A DNA stretch of 64,000 nucleotides from Pseudomonas sp. Leaf48 (GCF_001421885.1 NZ_LMLH01000012.1:333905-397904), one strand, 5' to 3'. Numbered from the stretch's first letter, positions 1 through 9,430 are shown. Notes: generated by a model from the letters alone, not told the origin. A program made the numbers and translations.

Positions 1-3000
1 GCTGACGCTGAACACGCTGCCGCGACCCGGCCAGGAACGCACACGCAGGGTATGGCCGAGCACGCGACAGAGCCCGTCGGCAATCGCCAGGCCCAGTCCA
101 AGGCCTTTTTCGGCGCGGGTCTGGTGGCTGTCGAGGCGCTTGAACTCTTCAAAGATCACTTGCTGTTTATCTTCAGGAATACCCGGCCCACGGTCCCAGA
201 CCTCCAGGCACAACTCATCCTTGCGTCGGCGAACACCCAGCAATACCGGACCCTTGGCATAACGGAAGGCATTTGTCAGGAAGTTCTGCAGCACACGACG
301 CAGCAATTTGATGTCGCTGTCGATGCGCAATTGACTGCCACGTACACGGAACGTCAGCCCTTGCTGGCGGGCCAGGGCCTTGAACTCGGCACCAAGGGTG
401 TCAAACAGCTCGTTCAGGACAAATGGCTGGCGGGCAGGGTTGATCTTGCCGTTTTCTAGGCGGGAAATATCCAGCAGGTCGCTGATCAGGTCCTCGGCCG
501 AGCGCAACGAGCTGTCCAGGTGTTCGACCAGCTTCTGCGCGTCGGCGGACAGTCCGTCTTCCTGATGGCAGAGCGCTGCGGAGAACAGTCGCGCAGCATT
601 GAGCGGTTGCATCAGGTCATGGCTCACGGCCGCCAGGAACCTGGTTTTCGACTGGTTGGCCGCTTCGGCGGTGCCTTTGGCTTCGGTCAAGGCAACGTTG
701 AGTTGGGACAGCTCCTGGGTGCGCGCCGCGACCCGCTGCTCCAGTCCCTCGTTGGCTTCGGTCAGTGCCTGCGCGGCTTCGCGGAACGGGGTGATGTCGG
801 TGAAACTCATGACAAAACCGCCACCGGGCATGGGGTTGCCGATCAGTTCGATCACCCGACCGTTCGGAAACAGGCGCTCGGAAGTATGGGCACGGCCCTG
901 GCGCATCCAGTGCAGCCGGCGGGCGACGTGCACTTCGGCTTCTCCGGGGCCGCACAGTCCGCGCTCGGCGTTGAAGCGAATGATGTCGGCAATGGGCCGG
1001 CCGATACTGATCAAGCCGTCAGGATAGTTGAACAGTTCCAGGTAGCGCCGATTCCATGCCACCAGTTTGAGCGACTGGTCGACCACGCTGATGCCCTGGG
1101 TAATGTTCTCGATAGCCCCTTGTAGCAGGGCTCGGTTGAATTGCAGGACCTCCGAGGCTTCGTCGGCGATTCGCACGACGTCCTCCAGTTGCATCTCCCG
1201 ACCCTCAATGGCGGCTTTTACCACCGCACGAGTCGACGATGCGCCGAGTACGCCCGCCAGCAAGCGCTCGGTGTGGGCGATCCATTCACCGTCGGCGTTC
1301 TGGTTCGGGTTGAAGCCTTTGCCCTGGCGGTAGGCGAAGCGGATAAAACTCTGCCGGGCACGTTCTTCACCGACGAAGCGGGCCGCCAGTTGCAGCAGGT
1401 CTTCGATCTGTACCGCCAGCATCGAACGGGCTCTGGGACGGGCATTGATTTCCTGGCCGATGAAACGACCCGCCTGCCAGTGCTCCGATACCCGGGTGCG
1501 GGACAGTACCGAGACCCAGGCGAACAGCGTGAAGTTACCCGCCAGCGACAGCACCACACCTTGAGTCAATGGCGTGATCGGCAGGCCCAGCGGATTGCTG
1601 TGCAGCCAGGCCAATCCCGGAAAGCTGCTCAAGGGCAAGCCGAGGCTGTGGGCGGCAATCGGCAGGACCAGGGTGTAGAACCACAGGAAGGTGCCGGCGG
1701 CCAGGCCGGCAAACACGCCGCGGCGGTTGGCCTGCTTCCAGTACAGCGCGCCGAGCATGGCCGGTGCCAGCTGAGTCACGGCGGCAAAGGCAATCTGGCC
1801 GATGGTCGCCAGGCTCGCGGTCGATCCCAAAAGGCGATAGCTGACATAGGCCAGCAGCAGAATGACCACGATGCTCACCCGGCGCACCGACAGCATCCAC
1901 TGGCGGAACACTTCGAATGGCCGCTCGGCATTGTTGCGGCGCAGCAGCCAGGGCAGGAGCATGTCGTTGGAGACCATGGTCGACAGCGCCACGCTGGCCA
2001 CAATCACCATGCCGGTGGCCGCCGACGCGCCACCAATGAACGCCAGCAAGGCCAGCGCCGGATGCGCCTGGGCCAGCGGCAGGCTGATGACGAACGAGTC
2101 CGGCAGCACCGAGCTTGGCAGCAGCATCTGGCCGGCCAGCGCGATAGGCACGACAAACAGTGCCGCAAGAGCGAGGTAAGCCGGGAACACCCACTTGGCC
2201 AGGCGCAAATCCTGCGGGTCGATGTTCTCCACAACGGTGACGTGGAACTGCCGGGGCAGGCAAATGATCGCCATCATCGCCACGCCGGTCTGCACCACCA
2301 TCGATGGCCAGTTGATGGTTTCTTTCCAGTATTGCTCAAGGCGTGGAGCGAGCATCGCCTGGTCGAACAGGTCCTCGAAACCGTCGTACAAGCCGTAGGT
2401 CACGAACGCCCCGACGGCGAGGAATGCGAACAGTTTGACCAGCGATTCAAAGGCGATCGCCAGCACCATGCCGCGGTGGTGCTCCGTAGCGTCGAGGTTG
2501 CGGGTACCGAAGACGATGGTAAACAGTGCGAGAACCAGCGACACGATCAGCGCGGTGTCCTGAGCCCGGGTGCCCATGGCATCGGCACCGGCGCCGATCA
2601 GCAGGTTCACGCCGAGCACGATGCCCTTGAGCTGCAGGGCAATATAGGGCAGGACGCCGACCAGGCAGATCAGCGCCACCACCACCGCCAATGACTGGGA
2701 TTTGCCATAGCGCGCAGCGATGAAGTCGGCGATGGAGGTGATGTTCTCCTGCTTGCTGATCATCACCATTTTTTGCAGCACCCACGGCGCGCCGAGCAAC
2801 AGCAGGATCGGTCCGAGGTAGATCGGCAGGAATGACCAGAGCTGTTCGGCGGCCTGGCCCACGGCGCCAAAGAAGGTCCAGCTGGTGCAGTAGACGGCCA
2901 GCGACAGGCTGTACACCCATGCTCGCACTCGCGGCGGCAAGGGCGCGCTGCGACGATCGCCGTAGAAGGCGATGGCGAACATGATGGCCATATAGGCCAG

Positions 3001-3036
3001 GGCGACGGCGGCGATCAGCCCGGTGGACAGCGACAT
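1..3036 (-). CDS. mxtR: MxtR-like SSS-domain sensor histidine kinase, 3' end missing
   Basis: Inner-membrane sensor kinase read on the minus strand; 1012 codons are visible and the frame is open at the window edge. The first ~480 residues are a sodium:solute symporter-type membrane domain with about 13 hydrophobic segments. A linker and a PAS domain (~640-750) follow, then a coiled segment and a HisKA box with the phospho-acceptor His806 in SHDLMQPL. The ATPase domain has GPGIP and GLGLGL boxes. A receiver domain would be expected beyond the edge. The architecture and the neighbours resemble MxtR (PA3271), which with ErdR controls acetate and redox metabolism; this identification is from memory. 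The ATG at 3036 starts right at the first membrane segment. Confidence 0.85.
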   Translation of the reverse strand, partial: MSLSTGLIAAVALAYMAIMFAIAFYGDRRSAPLPPRVRAWVYSLSLAVYCTSWTFFGAVGQAAEQLWSFLPIYLGPILLLLGAPWVLQKMVMISKQENITSIADFIAARYGKSQSLAVVVALICLVGVLPYIALQLKGIVLGVNLLIGAGADAMGTRAQDTALIVSLVLALFTIVFGTRNLDATEHHRGMVLAIAFESLVKLFAFLAVGAFVTYGLYDGFEDLFDQAMLAPRLEQYWKETINWPSMVVQTGVAMMAIICLPRQFHVTVVENIDPQDLRLAKWVFPAYLALAALFVVPIALAGQMLLPSSVLPDSFVISLPLAQAHPALALLAFIGGASAATGMVIVASVALSTMVSNDMLLPWLLRRNNAERPFEVFRQWMLSVRRVSIVVILLLAYVSYRLLGSTASLATIGQIAFAAVTQLAPAMLGALYWKQANRRGVFAGLAAGTFLWFYTLVLPIAAHSLGLPLSSFPGLAWLHSNPLGLPITPLTQGVVLSLAGNFTLFAWVSVLSRTRVSEHWQAGRFIGQEINARPRARSMLAVQIEDLLQLAARFVGEERARQSFIRFAYRQGKGFNPNQNADGEWIAHTERLLAGVLGASSTRAVVKAAIEGREMQLEDVVRIADEASEVLQFNRALLQGAIENITQGISVVDQSLKLVAWNRRYLELFNYPDGLISIGRPIADIIRFNAERGLCGPGEAEVHVARRLHWMRQGRAHTSERLFPNGRVIELIGNPMPGGGFVMSFTDITPFREAAQALTEANEGLEQRVAARTQELSQLNVALTEAKGTAEAANQSKTRFLAAVSHDLMQPLNAARLFSAALCHQEDGLSADAQKLVEHLDSSLRSAEDLISDLLDISRLENGKINPARQPFVLNELFDTLGAEFKALARQQGLTFRVRGSQLRIDSDIKLLRRVLQNFLTNAFRYAKGPVLLGVRRRKDELCLEVWDRGPGIPEDKQQVIFEEFKRLDSHQTRAEKGLGLGLAIADGLCRVLGHTLRVRSWPGRGSVFSVS

Positions 3037-3230
3037 GGGAACTCCCGACGAAAGACATCCGGGCCTCCCGCCCGGACAGACAGTCTCGCACGACCGCTTG
3101 CGTTAGTCAGTGTCGACCAAGGTCGTGGCGTGGCGGGGTGTCGCAGGGAATGTTTGTGGTGACGCTCAGGTGTTTTCACTGGCCTGTCGCGAGCCATTCT
3201 GCACCGCCAATGGAAATGCGGATCTGAACT

Positions 3231-3294
3231 CTTATCTGTAAAATAGATAAGTTATAGAGATATTACCCGTTATATAGATATTCGATGCGGATCT
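3231..3294. promoter_or_regulatory. AT-rich palindromic stretch between mxtR and the TDT exporter
   Basis: The 297-base divergent spacer holds an AT-rich core. CTTATCT and AGATAAG form a 7-base inverted repeat around 7 bases (3231-3251). ATAGAGATAT and ATATAGATAT boxes follow within 30 bases. ATGCGGATCT occurs directly repeated at 3216-3225 and 3285-3294. This looks like an operator region for the divergent genes. The binding protein is unknown. Confidence 0.4.
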
Positions 3295-3333
3295 AAGATG
3301 GATTCCTACCTCACCTGAGGACAGGAGTTCTTC

Positions 3334-4485
3334 ATGACATGCGCCAATAGCGTCAAGCCCGGAATCAAACCTTTCACTCATTTGCAGCACCCGCGGGAAG
3401 TGATCCGTCAGTTCACGCCCAACTGGTTCGCCGCCACCATGGGCACCGGCGTGCTGGCGTTGGCGCTTGCGCAGTTACCTGGCGGCGTGCCGGGCGTGCG
3501 TGCCATTGCCGAAGCCCTTTGGCTTTTCAATATCGTGCTGTTCCTTGTGTTCACCGCGGTGTACGCGACTCGTTGGGTCATGTTTTTCGACGAGGCGCGG
3601 CGCATTTTCGGCCACTCCACGGTTTCGATGTTTTTCGGCACCATTCCCATGGGACTGGCGACCATCATCAACGGTTTCCTGGTGTTCGGCCTGCCGCGCT
3701 GGGGGGAAGGGGTGATTCAGCTTGCCGAGGTGCTGTGGTGGCTGGACGTCGCCATGTCGCTGGCTTGCGGGGTGCTGATTCCCTACATGATGTTCACCCG
3801 TCAGGAGCACAGCATCGATCAGATGACTGCCGTCTGGTTGTTGCCGGTGGTGGCGGCGGAAGTCGCGGCCGCCAGCGGTGGTCTGCTGGCGCCGCACCTG
3901 GCCGATGCCCACTCGCAGTTGGTCATGCTGGTGACCAGTTATGTGCTCTGGGCGTTTTCCTTGCCGGTGGCATTCAGCATTCTGACAATTTTGTTGTTGC
4001 GCATGGCGCTGCATAAGCTGCCCCACGAAAACATGGCCGCTTCGAGCTGGCTGGCGCTTGGTCCCATCGGCACCGGTGCATTGGGCATGCTGGTGCTGGG
4101 TGGCGATGCACCCTTGATTTTTACTGCCAACGGTTTGCCGGGTATCGGTGAAACGGCCGCGGGGCTGGGGCTGGTGGCCGGAATCACGCTATGGGGCTTC
4201 GGTTTGTGGTGGATGCTGATGGCGGTGCTGATCACCGTGCGTTACCTGCGTGAAGGCATTCCCTTCAATCTCGGCTGGTGGGGTTTCACCTTTCCCTTGG
4301 GCGTTTATTCTCTGGCGACGTTGAAACTGGCCACTCTCTTGAATCTGACGTTCTTCAGTGTGTTCGGCTGTGTATTGGTGGCGTTGCTGGCGGTGATGTG
4401 GATGATCGTCGGCAAACGTACGGTGCTGGGAGCATGGCGCGGCGAGCTGTTTGTCTCGCCGTGCATTGCAGGATTGAAGAAATAA
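3334..4485 (+). CDS. TDT/SLAC1-family transporter (dicarboxylate, sulfite or tellurite type)
   Basis: Inner-membrane protein of 383 residues with about ten hydrophobic segments. The N-terminal FTPNWFAATMGTG motif is the hallmark of the tellurite-resistance/dicarboxylate transporter family, whose members export C4-dicarboxylates, sulfite or anions. A GAGG-rich ribosome binding site lies 8-15 bases before the ATG. The gene is divergent from the sensor kinase and stands alone; a hairpin follows its stop. The substrate cannot be told from sequence. Sulfite export is often assigned to this subfamily, but that is only a family-level guess. Confidence 0.85.
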   Translation: MTCANSVKPGIKPFTHLQHPREVIRQFTPNWFAATMGTGVLALALAQLPGGVPGVRAIAEALWLFNIVLFLVFTAVYATRWVMFFDEARRIFGHSTVSMFFGTIPMGLATIINGFLVFGLPRWGEGVIQLAEVLWWLDVAMSLACGVLIPYMMFTRQEHSIDQMTAVWLLPVVAAEVAAASGGLLAPHLADAHSQLVMLVTSYVLWAFSLPVAFSILTILLLRMALHKLPHENMAASSWLALGPIGTGALGMLVLGGDAPLIFTANGLPGIGETAAGLGLVAGITLWGFGLWWMLMAVLITVRYLREGIPFNLGWWGFTFPLGVYSLATLKLATLLNLTFFSVFGCVLVALLAVMWMIVGKRTVLGAWRGELFVSPCIAGLKK

Positions 4486-4506
4486 CCTGCAAAGATTAGG
4501 TAATGT

Positions 4507-4553
4507 GTGGCCTGGATCGATATACGACACTCAAATAGCTGTATCCAGGCCAC
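4507..4553. repeat. Intergenic 11-base perfect inverted repeat
   Basis: GTGGCCTGGAT (4507-4517) and ATCCAGGCCAC (4543-4553) are perfectly complementary around a 25-base loop. The repeat lies between the TDT gene and the LplT-PlsC gene and ends 15 bases before the next start codon. There is no T-run, so it is not a classic terminator. It could attenuate readthrough or bind a regulator. Confidence 0.5.
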
Positions 4554-4568
4554 TCAGGGACACATGGA

Positions 4569-6443
4569 ATGAGTCATCCGTCACAGTTCACTTTGCTTCG
4601 CACCCGGCGCTTTCTGCCGTTCTTCATTACCCAGTCGCTTGGGGCGTTCAACGATAACGTCTTCAAGCAGTCGTTGATCCTGGCCATTCTTTACAAGTTG
4701 GCCATCGAAGGCGACCGCTCGATCTGGGTCAATTTATGTGCGCTGTTATTCATCCTGCCATTTTTTCTGTTTTCGGCGCTGGCCGGGCAGTTCGGGGAAA
4801 AGTTCGCCAAGGACGCGCTGATTCGCCTGATCAAGCTCGGAGAAATCGCCATCATGGCGGTAGGTGCTGTGGGCTTCATGTTCGATCATCTGTCGCTGAT
4901 GCTGGTGGCACTGTTCGCCATGGGTACCCACTCGGCGCTGTTCGGGCCGGTGAAGTATTCGATCCTGCCCCAGGCCCTGCACGAAGATGAGTTGGTGGGA
5001 GGCAACGGCCTGGTGGAAATGGGCACGTTCCTGGCGATTCTTGCCGGGACCATTGGCGCCGGGGTGATGATGTCGTCCGCGCAATACGCGCCCATTGTGT
5101 CCACCGCGATCATCGGCATTGCGGTGCTCGGTTACCTGGCCAGTCGCGGCATTCCCCGCGCGGCGGCAGCGACCCCGCAAATGCGCCTGAACTGGAATAT
5201 TTTCAGCCAGTCCTGGGCCACCCTGAAACTGGGCTTGGGACAGACCCCTGCGGTGTCGCGCTCGATTGTCGGTAACTCGTGGTTCTGGTTCGTCGGGGCG
5301 ATTTACCTGACGCAGATCCCGGCGTATGCCAAGGAGTGGATGCACGGTGACGAAACCGTGGTGACGCTGATCCTGACAGTGTTCTCGGTTGGCATCGCGT
5401 TGGGCTCGTTGCTTTGCGAAAAACTCTCCGGGCGCAAAGTCGAAATCGGCCTGGTGCCATTCGGCTCGTTTGGCCTGACCGTCTTCGGCCTGTTGCTGTG
5501 GTGGCATTCAGGGGGAATTGCGGACAGTGCCCAGGGACATGGCTGGATTGAAATCCTCGGTTTTGGCCATGCCTGGCTGGTGCTGTTCGATATCCTCGGC
5601 CTGGGGATCTTCGGTGGCTTCTACATTGTGCCGCTGTATGCGCTGATCCAGTCACGCACCGCCGAGCACGAGCGGGCCCGGGTGATTGCCGCCAACAACA
5701 TTCTCAATGCGTTGTTCATGGTGGTCTCGGCGATCGTCTCGATCATCCTGCTGAGCGTGGCCAAGCTGTCGATCCCGCAGCTGTTCCTGGTGGTGTCGCT
5801 GCTGAACATCGGCGTCAACGCCTACATCTTCAAGATCGTCCCCGAGTTCACCATGCGTTTCCTGATCTGGCTGCTCAGCCATTCCATGTACCGCGTGGAA
5901 CACCGCAATCTCGACCAGATCCCCGATGAAGGCGCGGCGTTGCTGGTGTGCAATCACGTGTCGTTCGTCGATGCGTTGCTGATTGGCGGCGCGGTGCGTC
6001 GGCCGATTCGCTTTGTGATGTATTACAAGATCTACAACCTGCCAGTGCTGAACTTCATCTTCCGTACGGCGGGGACGATTCCCATCGCGGGGCGTCAGGA
6101 GGATATACAGATCTACGAAAGGGCCTTCACCCGCATCGCGCAGTATCTGAAGGACGGCGAGCTGGTGTGTATCTTTCCCGAGGGCAAGCTGACTACCGAT
6201 GGCGAGATCAATGAGTTCAAGGGTGGGCTGACGCGCATTCTCGAAGAGACACCGGTGCCGGTAATTCCCCTGGCGTTGCAGGGATTGTGGGGGAGCTTCT
6301 TCAGCCGTGATCCGGGCAAAGGGTTGTTTCGCCGGTTATGGTCACGGGTGACGTTGGTGGCGGGGTCGGCGGTGGCGGTTGAGGTGGCGGAGCCTGCCAG
6401 ATTGCAGGCGTTGGTGGGGGAGTTGCGGGGCGCTGTCAGATAG
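4569..6443 (+). CDS. LplT-type MFS / PlsC acyltransferase fusion
   Basis: A 624-residue two-domain membrane protein. Residues ~1-410 form an MFS lysophospholipid-flippase-like (LplT) domain with about 12 segments. Residues ~430-624 form a PlsC-type glycerophospholipid acyltransferase with NHxxxxD (His463, Asp468) and FPEG (536-539). The likely role is to flip lyso-phosphatidylethanolamine inward and re-acylate it. In E. coli these functions sit in LplT plus Aas; the AMP-binding acyl-ACP synthetase half of Aas is absent here, so the acyl donor is probably supplied as acyl-ACP or acyl-CoA. ATG 4569 is chosen because an ATG five bases upstream meets a stop after two codons. Confidence 0.88.
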   Translation: MSHPSQFTLLRTRRFLPFFITQSLGAFNDNVFKQSLILAILYKLAIEGDRSIWVNLCALLFILPFFLFSALAGQFGEKFAKDALIRLIKLGEIAIMAVGAVGFMFDHLSLMLVALFAMGTHSALFGPVKYSILPQALHEDELVGGNGLVEMGTFLAILAGTIGAGVMMSSAQYAPIVSTAIIGIAVLGYLASRGIPRAAAATPQMRLNWNIFSQSWATLKLGLGQTPAVSRSIVGNSWFWFVGAIYLTQIPAYAKEWMHGDETVVTLILTVFSVGIALGSLLCEKLSGRKVEIGLVPFGSFGLTVFGLLLWWHSGGIADSAQGHGWIEILGFGHAWLVLFDILGLGIFGGFYIVPLYALIQSRTAEHERARVIAANNILNALFMVVSAIVSIILLSVAKLSIPQLFLVVSLLNIGVNAYIFKIVPEFTMRFLIWLLSHSMYRVEHRNLDQIPDEGAALLVCNHVSFVDALLIGGAVRRPIRFVMYYKIYNLPVLNFIFRTAGTIPIAGRQEDIQIYERAFTRIAQYLKDGELVCIFPEGKLTTDGEINEFKGGLTRILEETPVPVIPLALQGLWGSFFSRDPGKGLFRRLWSRVTLVAGSAVAVEVAEPARLQALVGELRGAVR

Positions 6444-6459
6444 CGGGTGGCTGTGCTGG

Positions 6460-6560
6460 CCCCATCGCTGGCAGGCCAGCTCCCACAGTGATCTTGGGTT
6501 TTCACAAAATTTGTGCAACAACAAAGGCCCTGTGGGAGCGGGCTTGCCCGCGAAGGGGCC
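6460..6560. repeat. REP pair
   Basis: Two inverted REP palindromes of the family GTGGGAGCNGGCTTGC lie between two converging genes. The left copy is divergent and of the CTGGCAGGCCAGC type. The right copy ends in GCCCGCGAAGG. Confidence 0.85.
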
Positions 6561-6566
6561 AGTGGC

Positions 6567-6881
6567 CTAGGCGCTGACCTTGAGCCCAACCAACCCGATA
6601 ATGATCAACGCCACACTGGCCAACCGCACCAGCGCCATCGACTCACCAAACAGAATGATCCCGGCAATCACCGTACCCACGGCACCCACCCCGGTCCAGA
6701 TCGCATAGGCCGTACCCAGCGGCAGTTCCTTCATGGCCAGGCCCAGCAGGCCAAGGCTGATAGCCATGGCCGCAACGGTCAATGCAGTGGGAAGAGGGCG
6801 GCTGAAGCCGTCGGTGTACTTCAGGCCAACGGCCCAGCCGACTTCAAACAGACCGGCGAAAAACAGAATGATCCAGGACAT
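6567..6881 (-). CDS. gdx: Guanidinium exporter Gdx (SugE), SMR family
   Basis: A 104-residue four-segment small multidrug resistance protein that exports guanidinium in exchange for protons. It begins [10 protein letters not shown] and carries the essential Glu13 and Trp16 in [11 protein letters not shown], the pattern of SugE/Gdx rather than EmrE. An upstream in-frame ATG at 6893 would add MRSF, but the GAGG ribosome binding site 8 bases before ATG 6881 and the family length favour 6881. A guanidine-II riboswitch directly upstream supports the substrate. Function as guanidinium rather than quaternary-ammonium exporter is known for riboswitch-linked homologues. Confidence 0.93.
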   Translation of the reverse strand: MSWIILFFAGLFEVGWAVGLKYTDGFSRPLPTALTVAAMAISLGLLGLAMKELPLGTAYAIWTGVGAVGTVIAGIILFGESMALVRLASVALIIIGLVGLKVSA

Positions 6882-6899
6882 GAAAGACCTCATCGCTTG

Positions 6900-6953
6900 A
6901 CGGGGTCGTCCCCAGATTAATGACTCAATCGAGCCGCGGGGTCGTCCCCGCGT
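6900..6953 (-). promoter_or_regulatory. Guanidine-II (mini-ykkC) riboswitch
   Basis: Read on the minus strand there are two small hairpins, each GGGG-ACGA-CCCC: positions 6936-6951 (with extra GC pairs) and 6902-6913, about 22 bases apart. The second ends about 20 bases before the gdx start and close to its ribosome binding site. Paired ACGR tetraloops with G/C stems define the mini-ykkC class. The usual action is to free the ribosome binding site when guanidine is bound. Confidence 0.93.
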
Positions 6954-7000
6954 TTGCGCAATATAGTGCCCAGCATTAATCCGGGGATCAAGTTTCCGGC

Positions 7001-7966
7001 TCAGTCGGTGGCCTGGCGGGCAGCCGTTTCCCGATCCTGTTTCTCACTCATGCGGCGGAACCAGGTCGAGAGCAGCGCTCCCGAAATGTTATGCCAGACG
7101 CTGAACAGCGCGCTCGGTACCGCCGCCAACGGCGAGAAGTGCGCACTGGCCAGGGCTGCGCCCAGACCGGAATTCTGCATGCCCACTTCCAGCGCCAGGG
7201 ATTTGCGTTGCGCCAGTGGCAATTTGAACAGGCGCCCGGTGAAGTAACCCAGCAGAAAGCCAAAGCTGTTGTGCAGCATGACCACAGCCATGATCAGCAA
7301 GCCGGACTCGGCTATCTTCGCCTGGCTGGCGGCTACTACGGCAGCGACGATAATCACGATGCTGACCACCGACACCAGCGGCAATACATCCACCGCATGG
7401 CGAACCTTGTCGCCAAGCAAGCGTTGCGCCACGACGCCGAGGACGATCGGCAGCAGCACGACTTGCAGGATCGACCAGAACAGCTCCATGAACGATACCG
7501 GCAACCATGCCGAGGCCAACAGCCAGATCAGTGCCGGAGTCAGCAGCGGAGCGAGGAGGGTGGTGACGGCGGCGATGGCCACCGACAACGCCAGGTCGCC
7601 GCGTGCCAGCCAGGTCATGACATTCGATGAAGTGCCGCTTGGGCAGCAGCCGACCAGAATCACGCCCACGGCAATCTCCGGCGGCAAATGGAACGCCTGG
7701 CAAAGCAGCCACGCCACGCCGGGCATGATCACGAAGTGCGCGACTACACCCAGGGCCACACGCCACGGATGGCGGGCGACCTCGGCGAAGTCTTCGAGTT
7801 TGAGCGTCAGGCCCATGCCGAACATCACCAATCCCAGCAGCGGCACGATGGCGCCTTTGAGGCCGATGAACCACGTTGGTTGCAGGAACGCCACGACCGC
7901 GAAAATCAGTACCCAGTAAGCGAAGGTGTTGCCGACAAAACGACTCAATGCAGCCAGTGCGCGCAT
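7001..7966 (-). CDS. Bile acid:sodium symporter-family transporter
   Basis: A 321-residue inner-membrane protein with about nine to ten hydrophobic segments of the BASS/YocS family. It contains the conserved [16 protein letters not shown] crossover motif and a second one near [15 protein letters not shown], both sodium and substrate sites in the family. Substrates in bacteria are organic anions such as pantoate or other acids; the actual one is unknown. ATG 7966 has AAGGA 8-12 bases upstream; the ATG at 7993 has no ribosome binding site. It is a single gene followed by convergent spacing with gdx control DNA. Confidence 0.88.
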   Translation of the reverse strand: MRALAALSRFVGNTFAYWVLIFAVVAFLQPTWFIGLKGAIVPLLGLVMFGMGLTLKLEDFAEVARHPWRVALGVVAHFVIMPGVAWLLCQAFHLPPEIAVGVILVGCCPSGTSSNVMTWLARGDLALSVAIAAVTTLLAPLLTPALIWLLASAWLPVSFMELFWSILQVVLLPIVLGVVAQRLLGDKVRHAVDVLPLVSVVSIVIIVAAVVAASQAKIAESGLLIMAVVMLHNSFGFLLGYFTGRLFKLPLAQRKSLALEVGMQNSGLGAALASAHFSPLAAVPSALFSVWHNISGALLSTWFRRMSEKQDRETAARQATD

Positions 7967-8003
7967 GGCCTGATCCTTATTATTAAGTAGCATCACAAAG
8001 CAT

Positions 8004-8093
8004 TGTGGGAGCGGGCTTGCTCGCGAAAGTGGTTTATCAGTCAGTGCATATGTTGACTGACACTCCGCTTTCGCGAGCAAGCCCGCTCCCACA
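8004..8093. repeat. REP doublet (REPIN)
   Basis: TGTGGGAGCGGGCTTGCTCG and its inverse face each other around a short spacer. The element lies between two minus-strand genes, rdgC upstream and the symporter downstream. Confidence 0.9.
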
Positions 8094-8112
8094 GTTTGAT
8101 CATCACAAGACT

Positions 8113-9033
8113 TTAAATGCCCTGAGGTGTCTCTTCGCCGCCCAGCGCTTCAACCAGCGCCGGCAGGAAATCGCCGAAGGTCAGCATCATCAGGGTGAAG
8201 CTGGCATCGAGCTGGCCCAGGGCTTCGTCGCCGCCGTCCTGTTCCGCCTGATCCTGGAGCAAGTCTTCGAACTTCAGGCGCTTGACCACCATCTTGTCGT
8301 CGAGGACGAATGACAGTTTGTCCTGCCATGCCAGGGACAGCTGGGTGACCACCTTGCCGGTGCTCAGGTGCAGCTGGATTTCTTCGCTGGTCAGGTCCTG
8401 GCGCTTGCAGCGCACGATGCCGCCGTCTTCGTGGGTATCGCGCAGTTCGCACTCGTCCAGCACAAAGAAATCGTCCGCGGCTTTCTGGGTGGTGACCCAT
8501 TCGGTCATGGTGGCGGTCGGGGACATTTTCACGGTCAGCGGACGTACCGGCAGGGTGCCGATCACTTCGCGCAGGGTAGAAAGCAGGTCTTCGGCGCGTT
8601 TCGGGCTGGCCGAGTTGACCAGAATCAGGCCTTGCTTGGGAGCGATGGCGGCAAAGGTCGACGAGCGACGGATAAAGGCGCGGGGCAGGAAGGCCTGGAT
8701 GATTTCATCCTTGATCTGGTCGCGTTCCTTCTTATAGACCTTGCGCATTTGCTCGGCCTCGATCTCTTCGACCTTTTCCTTGACCGCGTCGCGCACGACG
8801 CTGCCCGGCAGAATGCGTTCTTCTTTACGCGCGGACACCAGCAGGAAATCACCGCTGACGTGCACCAGTGGCGCATCTTCGCCTTTGCCGAATGGCGCGA
8901 CGAAACCGTAGGTGGTCAACTCCTGGCTTGCACATGGACGCGCCAGTTTGGTGGCCAGTGCAGTTTCCAACGCCTCGGCATCAACAGGCAGATCTTGGGT
9001 CAGGCGATAGATAAGCAGGTTTTTGAACCACAT
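8113..9033 (-). CDS. rdgC: Recombination-associated protein RdgC
   Basis: A 306-residue DNA-binding protein that forms a ring dimer on duplex DNA and restrains RecA. The N-terminus [15 protein letters not shown] matches the family start, and length is close to the usual ~303. ATG 9033 is preceded by AAGGAGAG. An in-frame ATG eight codons earlier lacks such a site. It is transcribed away from the tRNA cluster. No odd features were seen. Confidence 0.95.
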   Translation of the reverse strand: MWFKNLLIYRLTQDLPVDAEALETALATKLARPCASQELTTYGFVAPFGKGEDAPLVHVSGDFLLVSARKEERILPGSVVRDAVKEKVEEIEAEQMRKVYKKERDQIKDEIIQAFLPRAFIRRSSTFAAIAPKQGLILVNSASPKRAEDLLSTLREVIGTLPVRPLTVKMSPTATMTEWVTTQKAADDFFVLDECELRDTHEDGGIVRCKRQDLTSEEIQLHLSTGKVVTQLSLAWQDKLSFVLDDKMVVKRLKFEDLLQDQAEQDGGDEALGQLDASFTLMMLTFGDFLPALVEALGGEETPQGI

Positions 9034-9143
9034 GGGACAAGTCTCTCCTTTATACAAAGGGGGGCATTATTGTCCTCCGTGTGCCATAGGCCAACCTTTC
9101 TCTAAGCCTTTGGAAGGCCTCAGAAAATTATTTTAAAAAGTGC

Positions 9144-9172
9144 TTGCCAGAGGTGGGGTCGCTCCGTAGAAT
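9144..9172 (+). promoter_or_regulatory. Sigma-70 promoter of the first tRNA unit
   Basis: TTGCCA (9144-9149), a 17-base spacer and TAGAAT (9167-9172) precede tRNA-Val. The GC-rich discriminator GCGCGCC is the kind associated with growth-rate and stringent control of stable RNA. Confidence 0.8.
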
Positions 9173-9192
9173 GCGCGCCACACCGAAGCGAA

Positions 9193-9268
9193 GGGTGATT
9201 AGCTCAGCTGGGAGAGCGTCTGCCTTACAAGCAGAATGTCGGCGGTTCGATCCCGTCATCACCCACCA
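9193..9268 (+). tRNA. tRNA-Val (anticodon TAC), copy 1
   Basis: A complete 76-base cloverleaf with acceptor GGGTGAT/ATCACCC, anticodon loop CTTACAA (TAC at 9226-9228), T-loop TTCGATC and encoded CCA. It is the first member of a Val-Asp unit. Confidence 0.97.
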
Positions 9269-9287
9269 TTCGTTTTCAGTGTTACGC

Positions 9288-9364
9288 GCAGCGGTAGTTC
9301 AGTCGGTTAGAATACCGGCCTGTCACGCCGGGGGTCGCGGGTTCGAGTCCCGTCCGCTGCGCCA
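9288..9364 (+). tRNA. tRNA-Asp (anticodon GTC), copy 1
   Basis: A complete 77-base cloverleaf with acceptor GCAGCGG/CCGCTGC, anticodon loop CTGTCAC, T-loop TTCGAGT and encoded CCA. It lies 19 bases after tRNA-Val and is probably processed from the same transcript. Confidence 0.97.
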
Positions 9365-9404
9365 TATTCGGTAACCTGGAACACTGAACGCCAGGTCACC
9401 ACGG

Positions 9405-9430
9405 AAAAGCCCGCTTAGGCGGGTTTTTTT
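9405..9430 (+). terminator. Terminator of the first tRNA unit
   Basis: CCCGC-TTAG-GCGGG is followed by seven T residues. It ends the first Val-Asp transcript, so the second copy needs its own promoter. Confidence 0.9.

Noticed and set aside
1141..2694. Long plus-strand open frame opposite the sensor kinase
   Set aside because: It is antisense to a well-supported membrane kinase; composition is typical of a GC-rich shadow frame.
4507..4553. Rho-independent terminator
   Set aside because: The stem is perfect but the loop is 25 bases and no T-run follows.
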